Below, piece after piece: positions 18,093 to 28,251 of a stretch of 64,000 nt of DNA. Under the pieces are notes generated by a model. The model was not told the DNA's origin. It searched no databases and worked only from the letters and a program-made list of their open reading frames with translations. Source of the stretch: Roseateles hydrophilus (GTDB lineage: Bacteria; Pseudomonadota; Gammaproteobacteria; Burkholderiales; Burkholderiaceae_C); assembly GCF_026712245.1 (NCBI RefSeq), contig NZ_JAPPUY010000005.1:124001-188000 (forward strand), given 5' to 3'. How positions within the stretch are numbered: position 1 is the stretch's first letter; each line of letters begins with the position of its first letter. The position numbers were made by a program, and so were the translations under genes.

Positions 18093-18332
18093 ATGGCCGA
18101 CCCGACCCCGCTCGACGTACGTGATTTCATTGCCGCAGGCCTGCCCTGCGCGCACCTGGAAGTCGAGGGCGACGGTCGACACTTCTTCGCGACCATCGTG
18201 TCCGCCGAGTTCGCGGGCCTCACCCGCATCAAGCGCCACCAGCGGGTGTACGCCGCCCTGGGCGACCGCATGCGCGAGCAGATCCACGCGCTGTCCATGA
18301 AGACGCTGACGCCCGAGGAGTTCGCGCAATGA
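18093..18332 (+). CDS. BolA family protein (IbaG-like)
   Basis: A 79-residue BolA-fold protein. The [26 protein letters not shown] segment holds the helix-turn and conserved RHQxVY motif of the family, which partners monothiol glutaredoxins in iron-sulfur handling. The start at MADPTPLD is supported by a GAGG motif; a longer frame exists but begins in non-conserved sequence. Its 3' end overlaps hisG by 4 bases, as in many Burkholderiales, making it the first gene of the his operon. Confidence 0.88.
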   Translation: MADPTPLDVRDFIAAGLPCAHLEVEGDGRHFFATIVSAEFAGLTRIKRHQRVYAALGDRMREQIHALSMKTLTPEEFAQ

Positions 18333-18994
18333 GCACGACCCAAGGCCTGACGCTCGCGCTGTCCAAGGGCCGCATCTTCGAAGAGACGCTGCCGCTGCTG
18401 CGCGCCGCCGGCATCGAGGTGCTGGAAGACCCCGAAACCTCGCGCAAGCTCATCCTGCCGACCAACCGCGACGGCGTGCGCATCGTCATGGTGCGCGCCA
18501 GCGACGTGCCGACCTATGTGCAGTACGGCGGCGCTGACCTCGGTGTGGCCGGCCGCGACGTGCTGCACGAGCAGGCGCTGGCCGAGGGCGGCTCGCACGG
18601 CCTGTACCAGCCGCTGGACCTGAAGATTGCCCGCTGCCGCATGAGCGTGGCCACGCGTGCCGACTTCGACTACGCCGCCGCGGTGAAGCAGGGCTCGCGC
18701 ATCCGCGTGGCCACCAAGTACACCGAGATCGCCCGCCAGCACTTTGCCGACAAGGGCGTGCACGTGGACCTGATCAAGCTCTACGGCTCGATGGAACTCG
18801 CGCCGCTGACGGGCCTGGCCGAGGCCATCGTCGACCTCGTCTCCACCGGCGGCACGCTGCGCGCCAACAAGCTGGTCGAGGTGGAGCAGATCATGGACAT
18901 CTCCTCCCGCCTCGTCGTCAACCAGGCCGCGCTCAAGCTCAAGCGCGACACCCTGCGCCCTCTCATCGACGCCTTCGCCGCCGCCATCGCATGA
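18329..18994 (+). CDS. hisG: ATP phosphoribosyltransferase, short form
   Basis: Catalyses the first step of histidine synthesis (ATP plus PRPP to phosphoribosyl-ATP). At 221 residues it is the short HisG, lacking the C-terminal regulatory domain, and so needs HisZ, which is not in this window. [16 protein letters not shown] at the start and the PRPP-binding [16 protein letters not shown] near the end are diagnostic. It overlaps both bolA and hisD by 4 bases. Confidence 0.96.
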   Translation: MSTTQGLTLALSKGRIFEETLPLLRAAGIEVLEDPETSRKLILPTNRDGVRIVMVRASDVPTYVQYGGADLGVAGRDVLHEQALAEGGSHGLYQPLDLKIARCRMSVATRADFDYAAAVKQGSRIRVATKYTEIARQHFADKGVHVDLIKLYGSMELAPLTGLAEAIVDLVSTGGTLRANKLVEVEQIMDISSRLVVNQAALKLKRDTLRPLIDAFAAAIA

Positions 18995-20301
18995 CCCTCA
19001 TCCGCCAGCTCTCGACCGCCGCCGCCGACTTCCAAACCGAGTTCGAGCGCCTGCGCCATTGGTCGGCGGAGACGGATGCGGCCATTGAGGGCCGCGTCGC
19101 CGAGATCCTGGCCGATGTGCAGCAGCGCGGTGATGCCGCCGTGTTGGAGTACACCAACCGCTTCGACCGTCTCAGCGCTGCCAGCGTCGCTGCGCTGGAG
19201 ATCACGCAGGCCGAGCTGCAGGCGGCGCTGGCCGCCATTCCTGCGGCCCAGCGCGATGCGCTGCAGGCCGCCGCCAAGCGCGTGCGGGCCTACCACGAGC
19301 GCCAGCTGGAGGCCTCGGGCCGCAGCTGGAGTTACCGCGATGAAGACGGCAACCTGCTGGGCCAGAAGGTCACGCCGCTTGACCGCGTGGGCATCTACGT
19401 GCCCGGTGGCAAGGCCGCCTACCCGAGCAGCGTGCTGATGAACGCCATACCCGCCCATGTGGCGGGTGTGCCCGAGATCATCATGGTGGTGCCCACGCCG
19501 GACGGCGTGCGCAACCCGCTGGTGCTGGCTGCCGCGGCCGTGGCCGGCGTGCACCGCGTGTTCACCGTCGGCGGCGCGCAGGCCGTGGCGGCGCTGGCCT
19601 ACGGCACGGCCACCATCCCGCGCGTGGACAAGATCACCGGCCCGGGCAACGCCTACGTCGCGTCCGCCAAGAAGCATGTGTTCGGCCAGGTCGGCATTGA
19701 CATGATTGCCGGCCCCAGCGAAATCCTGGTGATTGCCGACGGCACGACGCCGCCGGACTGGGTGGCCATGGACCTGTTCAGCCAGGCCGAACACGACGAG
19801 CTGGCGCAGAGCATCCTGCTCAGCCCCGATGCCGACTTCCTCGCTGCCGTGCAGGCCAGCATGGAGCGTCTGCTGCCGACGCTGCCGCGCGAGGCCGTCA
19901 TCCGCGCCTCGCTGCAGGGCCGGGGCGCGCTGATCCACACGCGCTCGATGGAAGAGGCCTGCGAGATCAGCAACAGCATCGCGCCGGAGCACCTGGAGAT
20001 CAGCGCGGCCGAGCCGGCCCGCTGGGAGCCGCTGCTGCGCCATGCCGGCGCCATCTTCATGGGCGCCTACACGAGTGAAAGCCTGGGCGACTACTGCGCC
20101 GGCCCCAACCACGTGCTGCCCACGGCCAGCACGGCGCGCTTCTCGTCGCCGCTGGGCGTGTACGACTTCCAGAAGCGCAGCAGCCTCATCGAGGTCAGCG
20201 AGCAGGGCGCCCAGGTGCTGGGCGGCATTGCGTCGACGCTCGCGCACGGCGAGGGCCTGCAGGCCCACGCGCGCGCGGCGGAATTGCGTTTGAAGGGCTG
20301 A
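18991..20301 (+). CDS. hisD: Histidinol dehydrogenase
   Basis: A 436-residue zinc enzyme that oxidises histidinol to histidine in two NAD-dependent steps. The family signature around [21 protein letters not shown] and the [15 protein letters not shown] segment are intact, as are the catalytic Glu-His of SIAPEHLEI and the zinc-site [13 protein letters not shown]. Length is normal. It begins with a 4-base overlap with hisG and ends just before the binding-protein gene. Confidence 0.97.
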   Translation: MTLIRQLSTAAADFQTEFERLRHWSAETDAAIEGRVAEILADVQQRGDAAVLEYTNRFDRLSAASVAALEITQAELQAALAAIPAAQRDALQAAAKRVRAYHERQLEASGRSWSYRDEDGNLLGQKVTPLDRVGIYVPGGKAAYPSSVLMNAIPAHVAGVPEIIMVVPTPDGVRNPLVLAAAAVAGVHRVFTVGGAQAVAALAYGTATIPRVDKITGPGNAYVASAKKHVFGQVGIDMIAGPSEILVIADGTTPPDWVAMDLFSQAEHDELAQSILLSPDADFLAAVQASMERLLPTLPREAVIRASLQGRGALIHTRSMEEACEISNSIAPEHLEISAAEPARWEPLLRHAGAIFMGAYTSESLGDYCAGPNHVLPTASTARFSSPLGVYDFQKRSSLIEVSEQGAQVLGGIASTLAHGEGLQAHARAAELRLKG

Positions 20302-20325
20302 GTGCTGAAGACGCGCGGAGCCGGC

Positions 20326-21171
20326 ATGCGTCGCCGCGAGCTGATGCTGGCGGCCGCTGCGGCGCCGCTGGCGCCTGCCTACGGCGCGCCGTGGAAGCTG
20401 CGCATCCCGCGCCTGTCGGCCAAGGCTTCGTCGGGGCAGAGCTACCCGGCCCTGCTGCTGGGGCAGGCGCTCGCCGCCGCCGGTGTGGCCACGGCACTGG
20501 AGCCGACGGCGGAATACATCCCGCAGCGGCGGGCGCTGTTGGAGTTGGGCGCGGACCGCCGGCTGGATGTGGTGTGGACCATGACCTCCGTGGAGCGCGA
20601 GCGTCTGGCCCGGCCCATCCGCATTCCCATCTTCAAGGGCCTGTTTGGTTGGCGGCTGCTGCTGGCTCCGCCCGAGCAGGCCGCGCGGCTGAGCGCAGTG
20701 CGCACGCTGGCGGAGTTGCGCCAGTTCTCCATGCTGCAGGGCCTGGAGTGGCCGGATGCGGGTGTGCTGCAGGCCAATGGCTTGAACGTCGTCACCTCGC
20801 CCAGCCACGACGTCATGTTCAGGCAGTTGCGCCTGGGCCGGGCTGATGCGTTCCCGCGCTCGGTTGAGGAAATCTGGTGGGAGCTGGATCGCCACGGTCA
20901 GGGCTTGGTGGTCGTGCCGCAGCTGTGCCTGCGCTACCCGGCGGCCGTGTATTTCTTCGTGGCACCCGAGGCGACCGAGCTGGCCGCGGCGCTGGAGCTG
21001 GGCCTGCAGCGCCTGCGCGCGTCGGGCGCCTTCGATCAGTTGTTCGCTCAGCACCACGAAGCCGATCTGGCCCGCGCGCGGCTGGCCGAACGGCGCATCA
21101 TCGAGCTCAGCAACCCGCAGCTGCCCGCGCAGACGCCGCTGGACAAACCCGAGCTCTGGTACCGGCCTTGA
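20326..21171 (+). CDS. Periplasmic substrate-binding-like protein inside the his operon
   Basis: A 281-residue exported protein with an Arg-rich signal (MRRRELMLAAAAAPLAPAYG). The body resembles family-3 solute-binding proteins in outline (ALELGLQRLRASGAFDQLFAQHH near the end), but lacks transporter partners here, so sensing or orphan binding is possible. GGAG lies 6-9 bases before the chosen ATG; a GTG immediately after the hisD stop, 8 codons earlier, is the alternative. It sits between hisD and the toxin-antitoxin pair, which is not a usual his-operon position. Confidence 0.7.
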   Translation: MRRRELMLAAAAAPLAPAYGAPWKLRIPRLSAKASSGQSYPALLLGQALAAAGVATALEPTAEYIPQRRALLELGADRRLDVVWTMTSVERERLARPIRIPIFKGLFGWRLLLAPPEQAARLSAVRTLAELRQFSMLQGLEWPDAGVLQANGLNVVTSPSHDVMFRQLRLGRADAFPRSVEEIWWELDRHGQGLVVVPQLCLRYPAAVYFFVAPEATELAAALELGLQRLRASGAFDQLFAQHHEADLARARLAERRIIELSNPQLPAQTPLDKPELWYRP

Positions 21172-21175
21172 TGAG

Positions 21176-21206
21176 ACACGAAGTTCGTGCAACACGAACT
21201 TCGTGT
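21176..21206. promoter_or_regulatory. Palindromic operator before the toxin-antitoxin genes
   Basis: Perfect 14-base inverted repeat ACACGAAGTTCGTG / CACGAACTTCGTGT with a 3-base spacer (CAA). Each arm is itself nearly palindromic (CACGAA-N-TTCGTG), so four half-sites are present. It begins 5 bases after the stop of the binding-protein gene and ends 12 bases before the antitoxin ATG. This is the expected place and symmetry for autoregulation by a ribbon-helix-helix antitoxin-toxin complex. Confidence 0.75.
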
Positions 21207-21218
21207 AATCTTCGGGCC

Positions 21219-21437
21219 ATGAAGAACGTCACCGTGTCGATGGACGATGCCGTGGCCGAGTGGTCGCGGCTGGAGGCCGCGCGGCGCAACACCAGCGTGT
21301 CGCGGCTGCTGGGTGAGCTGCTCGCCGAGAAGATGCAGCACGACGACGCCTACGAGCGCGCGCTGCAGGACTGGCTGCACCGCGAGCGGTCGTGGTCGTC
21401 CGACGGCCAGCCCTATCCCGGCCGAGGTGTGTTGTGA
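21219..21437 (+). CDS. Antitoxin, ribbon-helix-helix type (VapB-like)
   Basis: A 72-residue protein. Its start, KNVTVSMDDAVAEWSRLEAA followed by a second helix LLGELLAEKM, matches the beta strand plus two helices of CopG/ribbon-helix-helix antitoxins; the C-terminal part (residues 45-72, Trp-rich) would wrap the toxin. It is directly downstream of a symmetrical operator and overlaps the PIN-domain gene by 4 bases (GTGA). Confidence 0.75.
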   Translation: MKNVTVSMDDAVAEWSRLEAARRNTSVSRLLGELLAEKMQHDDAYERALQDWLHRERSWSSDGQPYPGRGVL

Positions 21438-21877
21438 AGCTGGAGCCGGTGTTCGTTGACACCTCCGTGCTGCTTTTCAGCGAGGATGGCGCCCGCCCGG
21501 CCGAGCGCGAGCAGGTGTTGGTGTGGTTGCGTGCGCTGTGGGCCACGCGCACGGGCCGCGTGTCGGTGCAGGTGCTGAACGACTTCTACCTGCTGGCCAC
21601 GCAGCGCGTGAACCCGCCCATGCCGCAGGGCGATGTGCGCGCCGAGGTGCGCCGCTACCAGCACTGGCGCCCATGGCAGGCAGACCAGGCCACGGTGGAG
21701 TCCGCCTGGTCGCTGGAAAGCCGCTTCGGCCTGCCGTTCCCCGATGCGCTCGTCGTCGCCAGCGCCAAGGCGCAGGGCTGCACGCGCCTGCTCAGCCTGG
21801 CGCTGACGCATGAGGCGCAGTACGACAGCGTGCAAGTCCTCAACCCTCTGGTGGCCTCCGTTCCGTCCGCGTCATGA
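21434..21877 (+). CDS. PIN-domain ribonuclease toxin (VapC-like)
   Basis: A 147-residue PIN protein. Acidic active-site residues are visible in FVDTSVLLF (first Asp), in the [11 protein letters not shown] helix and in [17 protein letters not shown]; the family usually cleaves tRNA or rRNA. It starts with GTG inside the antitoxin stop codon and its own stop overlaps the hisC start (ATGA), so toxin and hisC would be translated in coupled fashion. Longer in-frame starts are rejected because they overlap the antitoxin deeply. Confidence 0.82.
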   Translation: MKLEPVFVDTSVLLFSEDGARPAEREQVLVWLRALWATRTGRVSVQVLNDFYLLATQRVNPPMPQGDVRAEVRRYQHWRPWQADQATVESAWSLESRFGLPFPDALVVASAKAQGCTRLLSLALTHEAQYDSVQVLNPLVASVPSAS

Positions 21878-22956
21878 CCGCTGCTCTCGACCAAGCCCTC
21901 GCCCAGATCCGCCCCGACGTGCGCGCGGCGCGTGCCTACGTCGTGCAGCCCAGCCACGGCGTGCTGAAGCTCGACGCGATGGAGAACCCCTATCGCCTGC
22001 CGACCGCGCTGCAGCAGGCGCTGGGCGAGCGCCTCGCGGCCGTCGCGTTGAACCGCTACCCGGCCGAGCGCACCGCGCTGCTGGCCCGCGCGCTGGCGCG
22101 CCATGCCGGCGTGGGCGACGAGGTCGGCGTCACGCTGGGCAACGGCTCGGACGAACTGATCGGCCTGCTCAGCATCGCCGTCGCCAGGCCCGGCGCCTCG
22201 GTGCTGGCGCCCGTGCCCGGCTTCGTCATGTACGAGGCCTTTGCGAAGCAGCAGCGACTGGACTTCATCGGCGTGCCGCTGCGCGCCGACGACTTCCAGC
22301 TCGACGAGCCGGCCATGCTGGCGGCGATTCGTGAGCACCAGCCCGCGCTGATCTATCTCGCCTATCCCAACAACCCCACGGCCACGTTGTGGGATGCCGC
22401 CGTCATTGAGCGCATCGCCCAGGCGGCGCCGGGCCTGGTGGTCATGGACGAGGCCTACCAGCCGTTCGCGAGCGCTGACAGCCTCGCGCTGATGGCGCGC
22501 CAGAAGAACGTGCTGGTCATGCGCACGATGAGCAAGTTCGGCCTGGCCGGCGTGCGCATCGGTTACCTGCTGGGCGCACCTGAACTGGTGGACCAGATCG
22601 AGAAGCTGCGCCCGCCCTACAACATCAGCGTGCTGAACGCCGAGGCCGCGCTGTTCGCGCTGGAACACGCCGACGTCTACGCCGCCCAGGCGGCCGAGCT
22701 TCGCGAGCAGCGCGAGCGCCTGTTCGCGGCGCTGCAGGCGCTGCCGGGCGTCCACGCCTGGCCGAGTCAGGGCAATATGATTCTTGCGAGAGTGCCGGAC
22801 GCCGCCGCCACCTTTGCGGCGCTCAAGGCCCGGGGCGTGCTGATCAAGAATGTCTCCGCGCTGCACCCCTTGCTCGCGAACTGCCTGCGCTTCACCGTCG
22901 GCACGCCCGACGACAACACCCGCCTCCTCGCCGAACTCACGAGCTGCCTGTCATGA
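21874..22956 (+). CDS. hisC: Histidinol-phosphate aminotransferase
   Basis: A 360-residue PLP enzyme that converts imidazole-acetol phosphate to histidinol phosphate. The PLP-binding lysine is K221 in [26 protein letters not shown] at the start and [12 protein letters not shown] in the middle are typical of the HisC branch of class I/II aminotransferases. It overlaps the toxin gene upstream and hisB downstream by 4 bases each. Confidence 0.96.
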   Translation: MTAALDQALAQIRPDVRAARAYVVQPSHGVLKLDAMENPYRLPTALQQALGERLAAVALNRYPAERTALLARALARHAGVGDEVGVTLGNGSDELIGLLSIAVARPGASVLAPVPGFVMYEAFAKQQRLDFIGVPLRADDFQLDEPAMLAAIREHQPALIYLAYPNNPTATLWDAAVIERIAQAAPGLVVMDEAYQPFASADSLALMARQKNVLVMRTMSKFGLAGVRIGYLLGAPELVDQIEKLRPPYNISVLNAEAALFALEHADVYAAQAAELREQRERLFAALQALPGVHAWPSQGNMILARVPDAAATFAALKARGVLIKNVSALHPLLANCLRFTVGTPDDNTRLLAELTSCLS

Positions 22957-23561
22957 GCACCGAACCCGTCACTTCACGCGTTGCCGAAGTCACCCGCAAC
23001 ACCCGCGAGACGCGCATCACCGTGCGCATCAACCTCGACGGCACGGGCCAGTCCAAGCTGCACACCGGCATCGGTTTCTTCGACCACATGCTGGACCAGA
23101 TCGCCCGCCACGGCCTGATCGACCTGGACATCCACTGTGACGGCGACCTGCACATCGACGGCCACCACACGGTGGAAGACGTTGGCATCACGCTGGGCCT
23201 GGCCATCGCCAAGGCGGTGGGCGACAAGGCCGGCCTGACGCGCTACGGCCACAGCTATGTGCCGCTGGACGAGGCGCTGTCGCGCGTCGTCATCGACCTG
23301 TCCGGCCGCCCGGGCCTGCACATGGACTGCAAGTTCACCGCCGGCAGCATCGGCGCCTTCGACACGCAGCTGACGTTTGAGTTCTTCCAGGGCTTCGCCA
23401 ACGCGGCGCTGGCGACGGTGCACATCGACAACCTCAAGGGCCACAACGCCCACCACCAAGCCGAGACCATGTTCAAGGCCTTCGGCCGTGCACTGCGCAT
23501 GGCCACGACGCTGGACCCGCGCTCGGCCGGCGTGATCCCGTCGACGAAGGGATCGCTGTGA
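22953..23561 (+). CDS. hisB: Imidazoleglycerol-phosphate dehydratase
   Basis: A 202-residue monofunctional enzyme (no phosphatase domain). The Mn-binding His/Glu clusters are seen in [27 protein letters not shown] and the repeat-related [20 protein letters not shown]. Length is normal for bacterial HisB of the single-domain type; histidinol-phosphate phosphatase must be encoded elsewhere. Overlaps hisC by 4 bases and the next gene by GTGA. Confidence 0.97.
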   Translation: MSTEPVTSRVAEVTRNTRETRITVRINLDGTGQSKLHTGIGFFDHMLDQIARHGLIDLDIHCDGDLHIDGHHTVEDVGITLGLAIAKAVGDKAGLTRYGHSYVPLDEALSRVVIDLSGRPGLHMDCKFTAGSIGAFDTQLTFEFFQGFANAALATVHIDNLKGHNAHHQAETMFKAFGRALRMATTLDPRSAGVIPSTKGSL

Positions 23562-24151
23562 TCCGCTGGCTGGCTGGCATCGCGCTCGGCATGGCAGTCA
23601 CGGGCGCGCAAGCGCAGGACGGCGAGCCGTGCCGCCACCCGCGCACGCAGCAGGAACTGCCTCAGGTGCTGGGCCCGGCGTTCATCCGGGCCGGCACACA
23701 CAGTTTTGAGGCCAAGTTCCCGGGCCAGGGCTGCAGCGTGCGTTATCAGCATCCCAGCGGCATGTGGGCCGACGGCTACATCTATCAGGGCGGTCATGGT
23801 GTCGTGCAGGACACGGCGCGCGACCCGCGGCTGATGGACGAGTTTCAGAGTGTGTTTGCAGGCATCCGGCAGATGTGGTCGCAGGACCAGCGCAAGGGCA
23901 AGCTGCTCGATATGCAGGGGCGCTACGAGAGCCGCGGCAAGGTCGCCGTGGAGGTCATGGTCGGCAGTGCCACCATCGAACCCGAAGGTGGCGCGGCGCC
24001 GCTGCGCACCCATGTGCAACTGTGGAGCGGCAGCGGCGCGATCTGGAAGCTGCGCGCTACGTTTCCCAAGGCTGACCAGGCCGCCTCTGATCCCGCCGTG
24101 CAGGCGCTCGGCGAGGCGCTCGTGGATCTTTCTCGCGAAGGCTCTCTATGA
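23558..24151 (+). CDS. Exported protein of unknown function within the his operon
   Basis: A 197-residue protein beginning with GTG and a signal peptide ([20 protein letters not shown]). The mature part has two cysteines (GEPCRH, QGCSVRY) and reads as a small beta-rich domain; I do not recognise a family. It is locked between hisB and hisH by 4-base overlaps on both sides, so it must be expressed with the pathway, although an exported protein has no evident task in histidine synthesis. Confidence 0.75.
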   Translation: MIRWLAGIALGMAVTGAQAQDGEPCRHPRTQQELPQVLGPAFIRAGTHSFEAKFPGQGCSVRYQHPSGMWADGYIYQGGHGVVQDTARDPRLMDEFQSVFAGIRQMWSQDQRKGKLLDMQGRYESRGKVAVEVMVGSATIEPEGGAAPLRTHVQLWSGSGAIWKLRATFPKADQAASDPAVQALGEALVDLSREGSL

Positions 24152-24795
24152 CCCGCACCGTCGCCGTCGTCGACTACGGCATGGGCAATCTGCGCTCCGT
24201 GTCGCAAGCCGTCATCCATGCTGCCGAAGGGCAGGGCATTGGCGTCGCCATCACCTGTGACCCCGAGGTCATCCGCGCCGCCGAGCGCGTCGTGCTGCCT
24301 GGCCAGGGCGCCATGCGCGACTGCATGGCCGAGCTGGCTGCCTCGGGCGCCAAGGAAGCTGTGCTGGAAGCCGCCGCCACCAAGCCGCTGCTGGGCGTGT
24401 GCGTGGGCATGCAGATGCTGCTGGACCACAGCGAGGAGCAGGACACGCCGGGCCTCGGCCTCATCCCCGGGCGCGTGCAGCGCTTTCGCCTGGAAGGCCG
24501 GCTGCAGGAGGACGGCAGCCGCTTCAAGGTGCCGCAGATGGGCTGGAACCGCGTGCACCAGCCACGCCCGCACCCGGTCTGGTCGGGCATCCCGGACGAG
24601 AGCTGGTTCTACTTCGTGCACAGCTTCTACGCCACCACGGCCCAGCCCGAACACAGCGCCGGCGAGACCGACTACGGCCTGCGCTTTACCTGTGCAATCG
24701 CGCGGGATAACATTTTTGCGACCCAATTCCACCCCGAGAAAAGTGCCGCGCTGGGCCTCGCGCTCTACCGCAATTTCCTGCATTGGAAACCTTGA
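24148..24795 (+). CDS. hisH: Imidazole glycerol phosphate synthase, glutaminase subunit
   Basis: A 215-residue class I glutamine amidotransferase that supplies ammonia to HisF. Nucleophile C85 is in [17 protein letters not shown], and the His-Glu pair is in [14 protein letters not shown] near the C-terminus. The N-terminal [14 protein letters not shown] is diagnostic. It works as a heterodimer with HisF, encoded two genes downstream. Confidence 0.97.
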   Translation: MTRTVAVVDYGMGNLRSVSQAVIHAAEGQGIGVAITCDPEVIRAAERVVLPGQGAMRDCMAELAASGAKEAVLEAAATKPLLGVCVGMQMLLDHSEEQDTPGLGLIPGRVQRFRLEGRLQEDGSRFKVPQMGWNRVHQPRPHPVWSGIPDESWFYFVHSFYATTAQPEHSAGETDYGLRFTCAIARDNIFATQFHPEKSAALGLALYRNFLHWKP

Positions 24796-24861
24796 CCGGC
24801 GCTCGCCGGTCTGCACCTTCTCCACCCCCTTCCTTCCCCACCAGCCCCACCGCCACCGGCC

Positions 24862-25611
24862 ATGCTGCTGATCCCTGCCATCGACCTGAAAGACGGTCGC
24901 TGCGTCCGCCTCAAGCAAGGCGACATGAACGACTCCACCACCTTCGGCGAAGACCCCGCCGCGATGGCGCGCCGCTGGGTGGACGCCGGCGCGCGCCGCC
25001 TGCACCTGGTGGACCTGAACGGCGCCTTCGCGGGCAAGCCGGTCAACGAGGCGGCCATCAAGGCCATCATCAAGGAGGTGGGCGACGAGATCCCCATCCA
25101 GCTCGGCGGCGGCATCCGTGACCTCGACACCATCGAGCGCTACCTGGACGACGGCCTGAGCTACGTCATCATCGGCACGGCCGCGGTCAAGAACCCCGGC
25201 TTCCTGAAGGACGCCTGCAGCGCCTTCGGCGGCCACATCATCGTGGGCCTGGACGCCAAGGACGGCAAGGTCGCCACCGACGGCTGGAGCAAGCTCACCG
25301 GCCACGAGGTGGTGGACCTGGGCAAGAAGTTCGAGGACTACGGCGTCGAAGGCATCATCTACACCGACATCGGCCGCGATGGCATGCTCACCGGCATCAA
25401 CATCGACGCCACGGTGAAGCTGGCCCAGGCGCTGAGCATCCCGGTGATCGCGTCGGGCGGCCTGTCCAACATCGCCGACATCGAGCGCCTGTGCGCCGTG
25501 TTCAGCGAGGGCGTGGAAGGCGTGATCTGCGGTCGCTCCATCTACACCGGCGACCTCGACTTCGCGGCCGGCCAGGCCCGTGCGGACGAGCTGATGGCTG
25601 CATTGGGCTGA
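24862..25611 (+). CDS. hisA: ProFAR isomerase (phosphoribosylformimino-AICAR isomerase)
   Basis: A 249-residue TIM-barrel enzyme. Catalytic Asp8 is in [16 protein letters not shown], the second Asp is in [12 protein letters not shown], and the phosphate-binding loops QLGGGIRD and ASGGLSN are present. A 66-base gap separates it from hisH, the largest inside the operon, with no obvious hairpin. It ends 4 bases before hisF. Confidence 0.97.
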   Translation: MLLIPAIDLKDGRCVRLKQGDMNDSTTFGEDPAAMARRWVDAGARRLHLVDLNGAFAGKPVNEAAIKAIIKEVGDEIPIQLGGGIRDLDTIERYLDDGLSYVIIGTAAVKNPGFLKDACSAFGGHIIVGLDAKDGKVATDGWSKLTGHEVVDLGKKFEDYGVEGIIYTDIGRDGMLTGINIDATVKLAQALSIPVIASGGLSNIADIERLCAVFSEGVEGVICGRSIYTGDLDFAAGQARADELMAALG

Positions 25612-25615
25612 TCCG

Positions 25616-26395
25616 GTGCTGGCCAAACGCATCATCCCGTGCCTGGACGTGACCGCCGGTCGCGTCGTCAAAGGCGTCAACTTCGTCGGCCTGCGGGACG
25701 CGGGTGACCCGGTGGACATCGCCGCCCGCTACAACGAGCAGGGCGCCGACGAGCTCACCTTCCTCGACATCACCGCCACCAGCGATGGCCGCGACCTGAT
25801 CCTGCACATCATCGAGGACGTGGCCTCCAAGGTCTTCATCCCGCTGACCGTGGGCGGCGGCGTGCGTGCCGTGGCCGATGTGCGCCGGCTGCTGAACGCC
25901 GGTGCCGACAAGGTGTCCTTCAACTCCGCTGCCGTGGCCGACCCCGAACTCATCCGCGCCGCCAGCGACCGCTACGGCGCGCAGTGCATCGTGGTGGCCA
26001 TCGACGCCAAGCGCCGCCAGGGCGACGACCTCGCGGCGCGCGGCCCGGGCTGGGATGTCTACACCCACGGCGGCCGCAAGAACGTGGGCCTGGATGCCGT
26101 GGCCTGGGCCAAGCAGATGGCCGAGTTCGGTGCCGGCGAGATCCTGCTGACCAGCATGGACCGCGACGGCACCAAGAGCGGCTTCGACCTGGAACTCACC
26201 CGTGCCGTGAGCGACGCGGTGCCCGTGCCGGTCATCGCCTCGGGCGGAGTCGGTTCGCTGGACGACCTGGCCGACGGCATCACGAAGGGCGGTGCCGATG
26301 CGGTGCTGGCCGCCAGCATCTTCCACTTCGGCCAGCACACGGTGGGCGAGGCCAAGGCGCTGATGGCCGCGCGGGGCATTCCGGTCCGGCAGTGA
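25616..26395 (+). CDS. hisF: Imidazole glycerol phosphate synthase, cyclase subunit
   Basis: A 259-residue TIM barrel that uses HisH-derived ammonia to make imidazole glycerol phosphate and AICAR. D11 is in [16 protein letters not shown], and TVGGGVRA and [12 protein letters not shown] form the phosphate sites. It begins with GTG. In many Burkholderiales hisI and hisE follow; here the next gene is an unrelated orphan that overlaps the stop codon. Confidence 0.97.
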   Translation: MLAKRIIPCLDVTAGRVVKGVNFVGLRDAGDPVDIAARYNEQGADELTFLDITATSDGRDLILHIIEDVASKVFIPLTVGGGVRAVADVRRLLNAGADKVSFNSAAVADPELIRAASDRYGAQCIVVAIDAKRRQGDDLAARGPGWDVYTHGGRKNVGLDAVAWAKQMAEFGAGEILLTSMDRDGTKSGFDLELTRAVSDAVPVPVIASGGVGSLDDLADGITKGGADAVLAASIFHFGQHTVGEAKALMAARGIPVRQ

Positions 26396-26916
26396 GTCTG
26401 TCGGCAGCGGAAATACAGCGGGCCGAGCCGTTCGCGAGAGCGGTGCAAGGCCTGCGAGTGGCTCAAATCTGGCGCGGCCATGGGTCGGCAATGTTCATCG
26501 AGTTGGGCGACTTGACGCTTCATGAGCCGCGGCGACTACCTCGGCGGCCCAAACTTTGTGGGCAGGCGACACTCAGGATCGAGTGGTCGTGGCGCATCGA
26601 AAAGCCACGTTCGATACTTTGCGGGAGCTGGACTGACGAGATGCGCTGGACCCGCGCATGGGGCGCGTTGGTCGGTGCCCGCGTGTCGAGTCTGGACTTT
26701 CATGGGCGGCTTCCGGAGATCGATCTGGGATTGGACAACGGCATGCACGTGGTGTCTGCTATGACGGCAGAAGGGCAGCCGGAGTGGGCGCTCGGCGTTC
26801 ATCAGCCGGCACTCGGGTATCTGCGTGTCAAGCGCGGGCGTTTGAGCGTGGAGTTGCCATCGCCCCCAAGCGGGCCGATTGGAGTGTTGGCGCCAAGCGC
26901 GGATGCACATGGGTGA
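26392..26916 (+). CDS. Unrecognised 174-residue protein after hisF
   Basis: A GTG-started frame overlapping the hisF stop by 4 bases (GTGA). The product has no signal peptide or membrane helix; it is rich in Trp and Arg in the middle ([18 protein letters not shown]) with a hydrophobic C-terminal half ([20 protein letters not shown]). I find no family. Base composition looks less GC-rich than the flanking genes, hinting at recent arrival. Its end overlaps rsmD. It occupies the place where hisI would be expected. Confidence 0.55.
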   Translation: MSLSAAEIQRAEPFARAVQGLRVAQIWRGHGSAMFIELGDLTLHEPRRLPRRPKLCGQATLRIEWSWRIEKPRSILCGSWTDEMRWTRAWGALVGARVSSLDFHGRLPEIDLGLDNGMHVVSAMTAEGQPEWALGVHQPALGYLRVKRGRLSVELPSPPSGPIGVLAPSADAHG

Positions 26917-27456
26917 GATTCGAATCATTGGTGGGCAGTGGAAGCGTTCCAAGCTGCCCGTGCCCGACGCACCGGGCCTGCGGCCCACGTCGGACCGCGT
27001 GCGCGAGACGCTCTTCAACTGGCTGGGCCAGACGCTGACCGGCTGGCGCGTGCTGGACGCCTTCGCGGGCAGCGGCGCCTTGGGTTTTGAGGCCGCCTCG
27101 CGCGACGCGGCCGAGGTGGTGCTGGTGGAGCGCGATGCCAAGCTGGCCGCCGGCTTGCGCGCCAGCGTGCAGCGCCTCAAGGCCACGACCCTGAAGGTGC
27201 ATGCCGCCGACGCGCTGGCCTGGATGCGCGCCGCACCGCGCGGCGGCTTCGACCTCGTACTGCTCGACCCGCCCTTCGCCGCCGACCTGTTCGACGCGGC
27301 CCTGGCGGCCGCGCTGCCGCTGCTGACCGAGGGCGGGCTGATCTACGTGGAAGCCCCGCACGCGATCACGCCGCCGGCCGGGTTCACCGTGTGGCGCCAG
27401 GGGCGTGCGGGCGCGGTGCACTACCACCTGCTGCGCCGCGAGGACAATCCGACCCC

Positions 27457-27460
<4 letters not shown>
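26903..27460 (+). CDS. rsmD: 16S rRNA (guanine-966-N2)-methyltransferase
   Basis: A 185-residue SAM-dependent enzyme. [17 protein letters not shown] and LRPTSDRVRETLFNWL at the start are hallmarks of RsmD, motif I is VLDAFAGSGALGFEA and the catalytic motif is LVLLDPPF. The start is MHMGEIR or the second Met two codons later; both overlap the orphan gene upstream. It overlaps coaD by 4 bases, the standard rsmD-coaD pairing. Confidence 0.94.
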
Positions 27461-28208
<748 letters not shown>

Positions 28209-28251
28209 TGCGGCCGTTGCAGGCATAGCACCAGGCGCGGCGTCCAGCACG

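Noticed and set aside
18781..21195. An 804-codon minus-strand frame across hisD and neighbours
   Set aside because: Shadow frame: no family motif, and it lies over hisD, whose protein is unmistakable.
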